Below are positions 42,896 to 51,718 of a stretch of 64,000 bases of DNA, one piece after another. The notes below the pieces were generated by a model that made no database searches, had not been told where the DNA came from, and worked only from the letters and a program-made list of their open reading frames with translations. Where the stretch lies: positions 1,860,001 through 1,924,000 of the forward strand of contig NZ_CP133268.1 of assembly GCF_030915385.1 (NCBI RefSeq), given 5' to 3'. The translations under genes and the position numbers were made by a program. The stretch's first letter is position 1. Each line of letters begins with the position of its first letter. Source of the stretch: Neobacillus sp. PS3-12. GTDB lineage: Bacteria; Bacillota; Bacilli; Bacillales; Cytobacillaceae.

Positions 42896-44149
42896 TTAAA
42901 ATACTGATAACACAACCAGGATTAACGATAAAATCACAAGGATAACAATGGTAGCCCATCCGATGATATTATTGAACAATTTATTGGTATGTTTTCCCAT
43001 GACCTCAGGATTGTTTACCAAAATCATCATACAGATCAGAATGACTGGTAACAGAATTCCATTTATTCGCTGCGACCACAAAGTGATTTCTATTAATGGG
43101 GCATTTGGAATTAAGATAATACCTGCAGAAATAATCAATATCACCGTGTATAGCCAGTAAAACTGCGGAGCTTCCTTCCACTTTTTTTCAATTCCCGCTT
43201 CGAAACCAAAAGCTTCACAAACATAAAAAGCTGTAGCAACCGGAAGAATGGTTGCTGAAAAAATAGAAGCTACGAAGAGGCCAAAGGCAAATACCTGTGA
43301 AGCCAAGGCCCCGGCAAAAGGCTTTAGGGCAAGGGCTGCATCTTTAGCATCGGTAATTTGCGTGCCGTGTCCATTGACAAATAAAGTCGACCCACAAGCA
43401 ACGATAATAAAAAAGGCAACGACAATTGTGGCCACACAGCCCACAATGATATCAATTATTGTGTATTTATAATCCTCCACTTTCAATCCTTTTTCAATTA
43501 CGGAAGATTGCATATAAAACTGCATCCAAGGAGCAATGGTTGTACCAATAAGGCCAATGACGGTTGATACATAATTAAAATTCATTTCAACCTTTGGGTG
43601 GATCATCGCAGCGCCGATATCCGTCCAATCCGGCTTTCCCATTAAAGCTGAAACAATGTAAGACAATAAGGCCACGCTAAAAATTAAAAAGATTTTTTCC
43701 GCAAAGCGGTACGTCCCCTTTACAACCAGGATCCAAACTGCCAATGCAGAAAGCGGAACAGCAATGATTTTATGTACATGAAAAATCTGCATACTGCCCG
43801 CTACCCCAGCAAATTCCGTCATTGTATTGCTGATATCTGCCAGAAGCAAACCAAGGAAAATGAAAAAGGTCACCTTTACCCCGGCATTTTCTCGAATAAG
43901 GTCTGCCAGTCCTTTCCCTGTTACAACCCCCATTCGAGCATTCATTTCTTGAATAATTAACAGTACGATAAAAGCAGGGATCAATGTCCATAAAAGATTA
44001 TACCCATATAAGGCACCAGCAACGGAATAAGTCGTGATTCCTCCGGCATCGTTGTCCACACTTCCGGTAATCACTCCTGGGCCGACAAGTGAAAAGAATA
44101 TAAGCATTTTTTTCCACAAAGTGGGCTTTTTCGTTACATTCGCAATCAT
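42896..44149 (-). CDS. NRAMP-related divalent metal transporter (probably Mg2+/Mn2+)
   Basis: 417 residues, 11 helices, SLC11/NRAMP fold. Both unwound helices that bind the metal are altered. TM1 reads GSVDNDAGGIT (residues 30-39), where classical transporters have DPGN. TM6 reads IAPWMQFY (about 205-212), where they have MPHN, so the soft-metal Met is absent. Loss of this Met is the feature of NRAMP-related Mg2+ transporters. Immediately upstream in the same operon (13-bp gap) is a cytosolic MgtE_N/CBS protein, which also argues for Mg2+. Classical MntH function is less likely. Confidence 0.9.
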   Translation of the reverse strand: MIANVTKKPTLWKKMLIFFSLVGPGVITGSVDNDAGGITTYSVAGALYGYNLLWTLIPAFIVLLIIQEMNARMGVVTGKGLADLIRENAGVKVTFFIFLGLLLADISNTMTEFAGVAGSMQIFHVHKIIAVPLSALAVWILVVKGTYRFAEKIFLIFSVALLSYIVSALMGKPDWTDIGAAMIHPKVEMNFNYVSTVIGLIGTTIAPWMQFYMQSSVIEKGLKVEDYKYTIIDIIVGCVATIVVAFFIIVACGSTLFVNGHGTQITDAKDAALALKPFAGALASQVFAFGLFVASIFSATILPVATAFYVCEAFGFEAGIEKKWKEAPQFYWLYTVILIISAGIILIPNAPLIEITLWSQRINGILLPVILICMMILVNNPEVMGKHTNKLFNNIIGWATIVILVILSLILVVLSVF

Positions 44150-44162
44150 AGTCCCATCCTTT

Positions 44163-45413
44163 CTATCGCCTTCTTCTTCTTGCCTTCAGCAAATTGTGCA
44201 CAACGTCATTAATATGAACCATCCCAATGAGAGTCATGTCATCATCAACCACCGGCACACCCAGCAGATTATATTTTTCAATGATTTCATTTAAGTCTTC
44301 AATCTTTTCATCATCTCTTACATAGATGAGGTCTCGATTTATTATTTGATTAAGTTTTACCTTCGGGTCAGCTAAGACCAAATCACCCAATGAAAAATGG
44401 GAGATAAGATGGTCGTGTTCATCGATAATAAATAGATTATTAACGTATTCTGGGTCAGGCTTCAGTCTGCGAAGTTCCTCCATTGCATCGTTAACTGTTA
44501 TATCTTCAGGAAAGGATATAAATTCAGTAGTCATTAGGCTTCCAACCGATTTTTCCGGATAGCCCATAAGTTCACGGACCTCGAGAGAAGAATCCTGATC
44601 CATCCTGCTGAGGATTTCATTGGCTTGTTCATCATCCATTTCCTCCAAAATATCTGCAACTTCGTCTGTAGGCATTTTTCCCAACATACCAGCAGCATCA
44701 TCAGCTGAAAGATTTTCGATGACATTCAGCTGGGCCTCGATCACCAATTCTTCCAGGACATCTGCTGCTTTCTCAGTCTCCAAGGCCGAAAAGACAGCAA
44801 GCTGGCTCGTTCTATCTAAATCCTCAAGAATATCTGCTAAGTCGGAGGGGTGGAGAGTATCAAGCTTCATATAGGATTTTGAAAGTTTAATCCCCTGGCG
44901 AAATAAGTCTATCGTTTCTACTTCTTCCCAAAGCAGAAATCTACTTGGTATATTAACTCCCAAAGGTTTTAGCGTATGCTTCAGTGGCTTAGCCACCCCA
45001 AGTCTACGCAGAAGTCCCTCGAAGCCAATATCAACCGCGAGTAAATAGATCCCATTGGACAAAACGGCAAGCCTTAAATCGTTTACCCGGACTACTTTTC
45101 TTCCGTCCATATCAACAATTTGTTTATCAAGAATATGTTTGACAAGAAATAAAGTGTTTTCAGATGGAATTTCTTTTTCGATCAAACTTTTACATCGAAT
45201 TGAATATTGGTTATTCTTTTTTGTAATCAAAAACGAGGAAAAATCTACAATCATCTTTTTATTCCCCATCTTGATTTTTGCCGCAATGACGAGGGGCCGG
45301 ACAGCTGTCACATCAACCACTAGATCCAGTAGTTTTCCTTCAAGTTGATTTTGCCCATTCAAGACTTTATTCCCTAGGATACGGCTTAAATAAAATGTTT
45401 GGACAGCTGGCAC
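44163..45413 (-). CDS. PRC-barrel/MgtE_N/CBS-domain protein (no membrane part)
   Basis: 416 residues from a GTG at 45413. Order: two PRC-barrel-like halves (about 10-160: ILGNKVLNGQNQLEGKLLDLV and DKQIVDMDGRKVVRVNDLRL in parts), MgtE N-terminal superhelix (about 180-285: LHPSDLADILEDLDR, EKAADVLEEL, MPTDEVADILEEMDDEQ), then a CBS pair (about 290-410: VGSLMTTEFISFPEDITVNDAMEEL, LLGVPVVDDDMTLIGMVHINDV). It ends RRRRR with no transmembrane channel, unlike true MgtE. MgtE_N plus CBS is the Mg2+-sensing gate of MgtE, so here it may gate or sense Mg2+ for the NRAMP-type carrier next door. Confidence 0.9.
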   Translation of the reverse strand: MPAVQTFYLSRILGNKVLNGQNQLEGKLLDLVVDVTAVRPLVIAAKIKMGNKKMIVDFSSFLITKKNNQYSIRCKSLIEKEIPSENTLFLVKHILDKQIVDMDGRKVVRVNDLRLAVLSNGIYLLAVDIGFEGLLRRLGVAKPLKHTLKPLGVNIPSRFLLWEEVETIDLFRQGIKLSKSYMKLDTLHPSDLADILEDLDRTSQLAVFSALETEKAADVLEELVIEAQLNVIENLSADDAAGMLGKMPTDEVADILEEMDDEQANEILSRMDQDSSLEVRELMGYPEKSVGSLMTTEFISFPEDITVNDAMEELRRLKPDPEYVNNLFIIDEHDHLISHFSLGDLVLADPKVKLNQIINRDLIYVRDDEKIEDLNEIIEKYNLLGVPVVDDDMTLIGMVHINDVVHNLLKARRRRR

Positions 45414-45583
45414 AGCACGCCCCCCTTGTCTAATCTCAAAATGATATTTTCTTATGTGAATGATCCATAATTATTTTTAAACAAATAATTTAACACAGCC
45501 TAATAACAATAAGAAACGTATTATTAATATTCGAATTCTACGACCAATTATTTTTTTCGTCAATTCTTTTATCGAAAAATAGT

Positions 45584-45615
45584 GAAATTATTTCAACTAA
45601 TTATGCAATTGTTTT
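45584..45615. repeat. AATTATTTCAAC phrase upstream of HTH-DUF1232 gene
   Basis: GAAATTATTTCAAC at 45584 with a weaker copy (ATTGTTTTATTT) 21 bp later. The 12-mer AATTATTTCAAC recurs downstream of the gene at 46401. GAAAT-T-ATTTC is itself an inverted repeat. Confidence 0.5.
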
Positions 45616-45663
45616 ATTTTCCTAAAATACACCATATGCTATACTATTGTAGGGTGATTATAC

Positions 45664-46395
45664 ATGACTGAGATTATACACGACTTCGGAGAATGCTTAC
45701 GCTTTCTTTTACATAAAAAAGGCATAAGCGCTGAAGGGCTAGTTAAACAAATGAATCAAACCGAAGTGGTAAAAACAAATAAACCCGCGATTTCACGAGT
45801 CATAAACGGCAAAAGAGAAGCAACAGTCGAGGAAATTCACATCATCGCAAATATACTTGATAGTCCACTATTATTAGAAGCGTTTAATTTATATAAAGGG
45901 TATAAAGATTCCAACGACGAAACAATACTGCTCGCTTTTTACGAAGTTCAAGACCGCATCCACAGCATCGATGAAAACCCTAAAGAAGAGCGCCCCCTTA
46001 TCAATTACGCCGTCTTATATCAATTCGTTAAGAGCCTTTACAAACAATGTTTGAGCTATGATGTCTCATCACAGCTTAAGGATGGTTTTTTATTAAAACT
46101 TTATCATGTAAGTGGGTTTCCCGTCATGATCCAACAGTTGCGGGCAATGTATTTATGTTTTTTTCATTCTTCAAATCTATCAAAATCAGATCGTGCCTGG
46201 CTCGCAGCAGCTTTGCTATACTTTATCAACCCAATCGACTTCATTCCAGATTTTATCGTCGGCGGAGGTTATACAGACGATGCAATCGTGACCGGTTTTA
46301 TCTTTTTAAAGCTATCCAAAATATTACTTTCCTATATAAACAAAAATCCAGACTTCATTCCTGTTAGTACCGAAAACATTGAGCCGAACATCTAG
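45664..46395 (+). CDS. HTH (Cro/C1-like) - DUF1232 fusion protein
   Basis: 243 residues. N-terminal part (about 5-75) reads as a divergent XRE/Cro helix-turn-helix (LRFLLHKKGISAEGLVKQMN, KPAISRVINGKREATVEEIHIIANIL). A helical linker follows, and the C-terminus (about 175-215) carries the YkvA/DUF1232 signature DRAWLAAALLYFINPIDFIPDFI then GGYTDDAIV in parts. DUF1232 is usually a short stand-alone membrane-linked protein; joined to a DNA-binding domain it could be a membrane-responsive regulator. AT-rich promoter with TATACT before it; strong terminator after. Function unknown. Confidence 0.82.
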   Translation: MTEIIHDFGECLRFLLHKKGISAEGLVKQMNQTEVVKTNKPAISRVINGKREATVEEIHIIANILDSPLLLEAFNLYKGYKDSNDETILLAFYEVQDRIHSIDENPKEERPLINYAVLYQFVKSLYKQCLSYDVSSQLKDGFLLKLYHVSGFPVMIQQLRAMYLCFFHSSNLSKSDRAWLAAALLYFINPIDFIPDFIVGGGYTDDAIVTGFIFLKLSKILLSYINKNPDFIPVSTENIEPNI

Positions 46396-46399
46396 AATG

Positions 46400-46432
46400 G
46401 AATTATTTCAACGAAATATGAAATTATTTCGT
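46400..46432. repeat. AATTATTTC phrase downstream of HTH-DUF1232 gene, 21-bp step
   Basis: ATTATTTC ends at 46409 and again at 46430, a 21-bp step. The first copy shares AATTATTTCAAC with the upstream copy at 45586. Confidence 0.55.
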
Positions 46433-46435
46433 CAA

Positions 46436-46463
46436 AAAAAGGGAGGTGATCAGCCTCCCTTTG
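46436..46463 (+). terminator. terminator of HTH-DUF1232 gene
   Basis: Stem AAAGGGAGG/CCTCCCTTT with a 6-nt loop; followed by GAATAATT, and an A tract on the other side. Confidence 0.75.
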
Positions 46464-46491
46464 AATAATTAACCAATTGGTAATACTTTAA

Positions 46492-46695
46492 TTAATTTAA
46501 AGCACGTTTTCTTAAAATGAATCCTGCTGCTATCATTAATAGAGATAAAAGTAATAGAACCGTAGAATCCACTGCAGAACCAGTATTAGGCAATGTGTAT
46601 CCTGCCTTCAATTGCGTATTGTTGCTACTGTCCGCTTTTGTATTTAGGAAAAATAGAACAGAAAAATAGAACCATTTATATTCAAAAAAATAACC
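46492..46695 (-). pseudogene. remnant of an LPXTG cell-wall anchored protein
   Basis: A 67-codon open stretch without a usable start codon. It encodes a hydrophobic run (WFYFSVLFFLNTKA) like the end of a signal peptide, about 15 polar residues, then the sortase signal GYTLPNTGSAVDST, a membrane helix (VLLLLSLLMIAAGFIL) and the basic tail RKRALN. A real surface protein would have hundreds of residues between signal peptide and LPNTG, so this looks like a gene collapsed by an internal deletion, with its first codons also lost. A hairpin terminator lies directly upstream. A tiny expressed anchored peptide cannot be excluded but no start with a ribosome site is seen. Confidence 0.65.
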
Positions 46696-46720
46696 TTAAC
46701 TTTTAAAAGTTTAAGGTTAT
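46683..46720 (-). terminator. terminator downstream of ung
   Basis: Stem ATAACCTTAA/TTAAGGTTAT around TTTTAAAAG, followed by seven T on the minus strand. Confidence 0.75.
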
Positions 46721-46759
46721 ATGAGTGTCGAGAAACATATTTGTAAGAAGATGCTCAGC

Positions 46760-46854
46760 CTTCGGACACTGTCACACTTTTTGGCTGTACTTTGTCCGAA
46801 GTTACCTCTACTTCGGACATTGGCACAATTTTTGGGCGGTACCTTGTCCGAAGT
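46760..46854. repeat. intergenic tandem array, 51-bp period (second CTTCGGACA locus)
   Basis: Two units starting CTTCGGACA at 46760 and 46811 (51 bp apart), each closed by TGTCCGAAG to make a hairpin. Same phrase and period as at 15395-15541, although the inner bases differ. It lies in the ung 3' UTR. Confidence 0.87.
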
Positions 46855-46875
46855 AGAATTTGCATCTTAGCCATT

Positions 46876-47550
46876 TTAGAGATTATGAATCTGCCAGTCT
46901 ATTTCTTTGCGGCCAATTTTTCGTAAAAAGGCATTGGCACGCGAAAATGGTTTACTCCCAAAGAAGCCTCGGTTCGCCGAAAACGGACTTGGATGGGGCG
47001 ACTTGATGATGAAATGCTGCGATGAAGTGATCAATTGCTGTTTTTGCTGGGCGAAAGCTCCCCATAAGATAAAAACAACTGGTGTTTCCCGCTTATTTAA
47101 TGTTTCAATGACCTTGTCCGTGAACATTTCCCATCCAAGGCCTTTATGCGAATTGGGAGTTCCTGCTCGGACAGTTAATACCGCGTTTAACATTAATACT
47201 CCCTGTTTTGCCCATTCAACCAAATAGCCATGGGTTGGAATATAACATCCCAAATCATCCTGCAATTCTTTGTAGATATTTCTCAAGGATGGTGGAATGA
47301 CTACCCCTGGCTTCACTGAAAAACTTAATCCATGGGCCTGTCCAGGACCATGGTACGGGTCTTGACCGATGATTACAACATTTGTGTCTTCATATGGCGT
47401 ATAATGCAATGCATTGTAAATATCGTACTGATCGGGATAAATGGTGCTCGCTTGGTACTCGTTATAAAGGGATTTTCTCAACTGTTGATAATAGGATTTC
47501 GCAAACTCCGTTTCCAGTAAAGGTGCCCAATCATTTTTTAAAATGGTCAT
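46876..47550 (-). CDS. ung: uracil-DNA glycosylase (family 1)
   Basis: 224 residues. Catalytic motif [22 protein letters not shown] in parts, with Asp64 as the water-activating residue, and the minor-groove loop motif [21 protein letters not shown] in parts. It removes uracil from DNA at deaminated cytosines or misincorporated dUMP and starts base-excision repair in the cytoplasm. ATG start at 47550; monocistronic. Confidence 0.97.
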   Translation of the reverse strand: MTILKNDWAPLLETEFAKSYYQQLRKSLYNEYQASTIYPDQYDIYNALHYTPYEDTNVVIIGQDPYHGPGQAHGLSFSVKPGVVIPPSLRNIYKELQDDLGCYIPTHGYLVEWAKQGVLMLNAVLTVRAGTPNSHKGLGWEMFTDKVIETLNKRETPVVFILWGAFAQQKQQLITSSQHFIIKSPHPSPFSANRGFFGSKPFSRANAFLRKIGRKEIDWQIHNL

Positions 47551-47696
47551 AATCGCTCCACACTCGATTCTTTAAATTCCTATATCTATTATAAATGACA
47601 AAAGAGTTAATATGTTTTTGGAGAATTTTCAAAACTTTTCAGATTACTGCCGTTCATATTTAGATTAAAATAAAAACTAATTACCTTATTGAAAGA

Positions 47697-48887
47697 GTGA
47701 ACGCCTTGGAATCTAGCAAACTTAATAATCGAATACCACTTTTTTGTTTTGTGACACTTGTTTTTTGGTTTTCTATGTATACTTGTGTTCCCATTTTAAC
47801 AGCCTACTTAAAAGACCTGGGCGCATCCAATCGAATGGCCGGACTGATTGTAGGGATGTACGGTTTAAGCCAAATGCTGCTGCGAATACCGGTTGGAGTT
47901 CTTTCCGACAAATTTCATAAACGAAAAGTGTTCATTCTCTTTGGACTGATTTTTTCCATCTTGTCAGGGGCTGGGATTCTCATCAGTCAAAATGTTACTT
48001 GGATCTTAGTTCTTCGTGCATTGGCAGGAGCAGCTGCAGCAACCTGGGTTGATTTTACGATCCTGTTTACTAGTTATTTTTTAAAGGAAGAAACGAGCAA
48101 AGCAATTGGAACGATCTCATTCTATAATATGACCGGCCAAATGCTTGGGATTTTGTGCGGTGGATGGTTTGCGGATCAATTTAGCTGGCAATCCTCCTTT
48201 TTAATAGGTGCAGTTGTTGGTGGTGCAGGTTTATTAGTAGGGTTCTTTATCGTGGAGCGTTTTGATGAAAAAGCACAAAGCATTACCACCAAAGCTGTTT
48301 TACAGGTTGCCAGCGACAAGGTCCTTTTAACGGTATCGTTTCTAGCGATCCTGTCCCAGCTATTAACCTTTGCGACCGTTTTTGGATTCACGCCTGTTTT
48401 TGCCCAATCATTAGGGGCTACTAAATTTGATATGGGGCTGTTGACCTTTTTTTCTACCTGTCCTTCGGCGATTGCCGCCTGGGTTGGCGGGGGCTACTTA
48501 ACTTATAAATTTGGTGAAAAAAAAGTAGTGATTACAGGGTTCGTTTTGACGGGCATTTTTACCCTCTCGATTCCTTTTACCAGCAGTATCTGGATGTTAA
48601 TTTTAACACAAGCCCTGGCAGGTATTGGTAGAGGGATTGTTAATCCGATTTTAATGTCCTTGAGTATCAAGGATGTTGATCCGGGAAAAAGATCTACTGC
48701 GATGGGATTTTACCAAGCTATTTACGGATTGGGAATGTTCGTTGGTCCTTTAATGATGGGGATCCTCGGGGATTGGTTGACATTGAAGCAAGGATTTATC
48801 CTGATTGGTCTTGTCGGCTGTATTACGGCTGGTTTATCTCAGATCATGATCAAGGAAGCAAAAGTTTCAAATAAAATGACAGCATAA
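47697..48887 (+). CDS. MFS transporter (DHA1-like)
   Basis: 396 residues, 12 hydrophobic segments. The MFS motif A appears as GMYGLSQMLLRIPVGVLSDKFHKRKVF (read in parts), and motif C-like glycines occur in helix 5 (SFYNMTGQMLGILCGGWFAD). GTG start at 47697 with a weak GAAAG site; a downstream TTG is another choice. The protein is drug-exporter-like by motif but no substrate is evident; no regulator is adjacent. Confidence 0.85.
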   Translation: MNALESSKLNNRIPLFCFVTLVFWFSMYTCVPILTAYLKDLGASNRMAGLIVGMYGLSQMLLRIPVGVLSDKFHKRKVFILFGLIFSILSGAGILISQNVTWILVLRALAGAAAATWVDFTILFTSYFLKEETSKAIGTISFYNMTGQMLGILCGGWFADQFSWQSSFLIGAVVGGAGLLVGFFIVERFDEKAQSITTKAVLQVASDKVLLTVSFLAILSQLLTFATVFGFTPVFAQSLGATKFDMGLLTFFSTCPSAIAAWVGGGYLTYKFGEKKVVITGFVLTGIFTLSIPFTSSIWMLILTQALAGIGRGIVNPILMSLSIKDVDPGKRSTAMGFYQAIYGLGMFVGPLMMGILGDWLTLKQGFILIGLVGCITAGLSQIMIKEAKVSNKMTA

Positions 48888-48927
48888 AATCTTCTAATTG
48901 CTTTCAGAGTCATCGGTACGCCTTCTC

Positions 48928-49253
48928 TTCTCGATGCCCTTGAGAGCTTTTTTTCTGCTTTCTTGGGAATCGACAATCATTCTCAATGACCTTGAGAGTT
49001 CTTTTTCCACCTTCTTGGGCATCGATGGGCCCTCTCGATGACCTTGGGAGCAACTTTTTTCTCACCACGGGCACTGACGGGCCTTCTCGATTACCTTGGG
49101 AGCTTTTTTTCTGCCTACATGGGCATTGACAACCATTCTCGATGACCTTGAGAGCAATTTTTCGGCCTTCTCGGGCACTGATGGGCAGATGGACCCTCTC
49201 AATGACTTTGAGAGGTCACTTTCCCCCATTTTGGGCACCAACGAGCCTTCTCG
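48928..49253. repeat. intergenic tandem array, 52-bp period (CTCTCGATGACCTTGAGAG phrase)
   Basis: Six full units and the start of a seventh, with starts at 48928, 48980, 49032, 49084, 49136, 49196 and 49248. All steps are 52 bp except one of 60. Each unit opens with the dyad CTCTCRATGACCTTGAGAG, then a T-rich segment, then TTGGGCAYYGAYRRGCC. It fills the convergent gap between the MFS and the sigma-54 activator genes. Confidence 0.92.
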
Positions 49254-49286
49254 AAAAAAATACCCCGATCCACAAAAGAACGGGGA
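49252..49286 (-). terminator. terminator of sigma-54 activator gene
   Basis: Stem CCCCG/CGGGG followed on the minus strand by TATTTTTTT. Confidence 0.75.
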
Positions 49287-49290
49287 ATGT

Positions 49291-50718
49291 TTATTTGATC
49301 TGATATAATTTGCATTTTTCATAAAAGCTTGTTTTGCCTACTTCCAGAATTTTCGCAGCCTCCAATTTATTGCCATTGGCAACTGCTAGAGCATTTAAGA
49401 TTGCCTGCTTTTCAACTGTAGCTACTATTTCTTTTAACGGTTTAGGAGTCAATGGAATGATGGCCGCTAAGTGATTTGTTTGAGTGTTGGTGTCATTGTG
49501 CTGATTATGATTAGTTTCTGCTGCTGGTTCTTGTAAATAAAGCGGAAGGTGGATTAACTCTATCTTGTTACCATTTAAGACATTGATCGCTCGTTCCAGC
49601 ACATTTTCCAGTTCACGAATATTTCCCAGCCATTTATGCCGCTGAAGCCTTTCGATGACTCGTGAAGATAGCTGGATGCCTTTGCGGTAAAATTTCTTTT
49701 CCAGCTTCTCGAGTAATTTAATAGAAAGCAATTCGATATCATCCTTGCGTTCCCTAAGCGGCGGGATCTCAATTTTCACCACATTTAAACGGTAATATAA
49801 ATCCTGACGGAACGTACCTTCATCAACCATTTTCTCTAAATTGCGGTGGGTGGCTGAAATAATCCGCACATCCACTGGGATCGATTTATGGCCGCCGATT
49901 CGATGGATTTCTTTTTCCTGCAGAGCACGTAATAGTTTGCTTTGCATCGAAAGCGGCATATCGCCAATTTCATCAAGAAACAGGGTTCCATTATGGGCAA
50001 GCTGGAACAAACCCTTTTTTCCGCCTTTTTTAGCTCCGGTAAAAGCGCCATCCTCATAGCCGAATAACTCCGATTCCAATAGGTGTTCTGGAATGGATGC
50101 ACAGTTTATCGGGACAAATGGGTGTGATGCCCGCAGGCTGCTGTTGTGGATCGCGTGGGCAAACAGTTCTTTGCCCGTTCCCGATTCACCTTTTATGAAA
50201 ACAGACGACTGACTTCCTGATATACGTTCTGCTAATTTTTTTACCGTCAGGAACGATGGACTCACCCCAATTAAATCATCGAAACGATATTTGCTTTTCA
50301 TTTCCTTTTCAGCTTTTGCTTTATAAAAGTTAAGCTCTTCGGCGAGATGTTCAATTTTATTTTTATAAAGCCTTAGTTCATCTGGATTTCGAAAAATGAC
50401 TGTCCCTAATGCACCAACCAGTTCACCGTTCACAATCAGAGGATAGCGGTTTGCAATCATTTCCGTTCCATGGATTGGCTGAAGCGCGGCCAGCTCTTTC
50501 TGGCCTGTTTTGGCGACAATATGCATGCGGGTATTTTCGATTACATCTTGGACAGGTTTCCCTAAAGCGCTTTCAACTGTTGTTCCTATAAAATCACAAT
50601 AAGCTGAATTGATATAGCAAATAATCCCCTCACGATTCACCACTACAATACGTTCAGCTGATAGATTAATAATTTCCTCAAGCCAATTATTCGGGATTTC
50701 TACCATACCTAAGTTCAT
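49291..50718 (-). CDS. sigma-54-dependent transcriptional activator (PAS-AAA-Fis)
   Basis: 475 residues. PAS sensor (about 10-115: ERIVVVNREGIICYINSAYCDFIG in parts), a short coiled coil, AAA+ domain (about 150-385) with Walker A KGESGTGKELFAHAIH, the sigma-54 contact loop DGAFTGAKKGG, Walker B GTLFLDEIGDM and the arginine-finger region RLNVVKIEIPPLRERKDDI, then a Fis-type helix-turn-helix (GNKLEAAKILEVGKTSFYEK). Start ATG 50718 has GGGGTG at 8 bases; 50724 is possible. It lies beside the hydroxybutyrate genes, two of whose transcription units have -24/-12 promoters, so it is almost certainly their activator. Confidence 0.94.
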   Translation of the reverse strand: MNLGMVEIPNNWLEEIINLSAERIVVVNREGIICYINSAYCDFIGTTVESALGKPVQDVIENTRMHIVAKTGQKELAALQPIHGTEMIANRYPLIVNGELVGALGTVIFRNPDELRLYKNKIEHLAEELNFYKAKAEKEMKSKYRFDDLIGVSPSFLTVKKLAERISGSQSSVFIKGESGTGKELFAHAIHNSSLRASHPFVPINCASIPEHLLESELFGYEDGAFTGAKKGGKKGLFQLAHNGTLFLDEIGDMPLSMQSKLLRALQEKEIHRIGGHKSIPVDVRIISATHRNLEKMVDEGTFRQDLYYRLNVVKIEIPPLRERKDDIELLSIKLLEKLEKKFYRKGIQLSSRVIERLQRHKWLGNIRELENVLERAINVLNGNKIELIHLPLYLQEPAAETNHNQHNDTNTQTNHLAAIIPLTPKPLKEIVATVEKQAILNALAVANGNKLEAAKILEVGKTSFYEKCKLYQIK

Positions 50719-50880
50719 GAACATATCACCCCCCATACGTATAAGTTTATTATAGCAAAAAAAAGGTTGCTTTTTTAAGATAAAAAAAACTGCCAAATGG
50801 CAGCATACCAAAACATGGATAAATTATCAAAAAAAATAACCCTATTCGATTTAACCATCGAATAGGGTCTTATTGGAAAA

Positions 50881-51699
50881 TTATTGAGCTGTATAACCGC
50901 CATCTAAAATAACGGCCTGGCCTGTGATTCCTTTTCCTTTATCACTGGCCAAGAAAACAGCATAATCAGCAATCTCTGTAACAGATAATAAACGTCTTTG
51001 TGGAACAAGCGGGAACAATACTTCCTCAATGACATTCTCAAGCGGGACATTCCTCGTTGCCGCTAAATCTTTCATTTGACCTCTTACAAGCGGTGTATCA
51101 ACATAGCCCGGACATAATGCATTGACGGTAATTCCATGGGCAGCGCCTTCCAATGCTGCAACCTTTGTTAACCCAATAACCCCATGCTTAGCGCTGTTGT
51201 ACGCAGCTTTACCCGCAAAACCAATGACACCATTAATGGAAGCCATATTGATCACTCTGCCAAAACCTTGCTCTTTCATTTTTGGAAATACATTTTTGAT
51301 TCCAATAAAAGAACCTGTCAGCATAATTTTTACCAATAACTCAAACTTTTCAGTAGGGAATTCCTCAATTGGTGCAACATATTGAAGCCCGGCATTGTTG
51401 ACTAAAATATCAATCGTTCCAAATTTCTCATACACAGCATCAAGGGCAGTTTTAAATCTTTGCTCATTTGTCACATCACATGGTGCCGAGAATGCTTCGA
51501 ATCCCTGCTCTGTTAATTCATTGGCTACTAAGTCGCATTTTTCTGCATTCATGTCAGAAATGACAACATTTGCGCCCTCATTTGCAAAGGTTTTGGCAAT
51601 CTCCAAGCCAATACCACTGGCAGAGCCCGTAATAAAGGCAGTTTTTCCTTCAAGCAATTTTGTCGTATAAACCGATTTTTTTTCTTCAGCCTTATCCAT
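50881..51699 (-). CDS. bdhA: 3-hydroxybutyrate dehydrogenase (SDR)
   Basis: 272 residues, short-chain dehydrogenase. NAD motif AFITGSASGIGLEIAKTF (TGxxxGIG), NNAG as LVNNAGLQYVAP, catalytic Ser in NMASINGVIGF, Tyr and Lys in AAYNSAKHGVIGL, and the C-terminal GQAVILDGGYTAQ of D-3-hydroxybutyrate dehydrogenases. Reaction: 3-hydroxybutyrate + NAD+ to acetoacetate + NADH. AGGGAGGG precedes the ATG. It follows the GntP permease gene in an operon; acetoacetate is then activated by ScoAB and split by thiolase. Confidence 0.92.
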   Translation of the reverse strand: MDKAEEKKSVYTTKLLEGKTAFITGSASGIGLEIAKTFANEGANVVISDMNAEKCDLVANELTEQGFEAFSAPCDVTNEQRFKTALDAVYEKFGTIDILVNNAGLQYVAPIEEFPTEKFELLVKIMLTGSFIGIKNVFPKMKEQGFGRVINMASINGVIGFAGKAAYNSAKHGVIGLTKVAALEGAAHGITVNALCPGYVDTPLVRGQMKDLAATRNVPLENVIEEVLFPLVPQRRLLSVTEIADYAVFLASDKGKGITGQAVILDGGYTAQ

Positions 51700-51718
51700 T
51701 TATAACTCCCTCCCTTTC

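Noticed and set aside
42896..44149. Calling the NRAMP gene mntH
   Set aside because: The metal-site motifs DPGN and MPH are replaced and the partner gene points to Mg2+, so the mntH symbol would mislead.
45414..45663. Mg2+ (M-box) riboswitch before the MgtE_N/CBS-NRAMP operon
   Set aside because: The upstream region is short and AT-rich with no M-box-like conserved helices.
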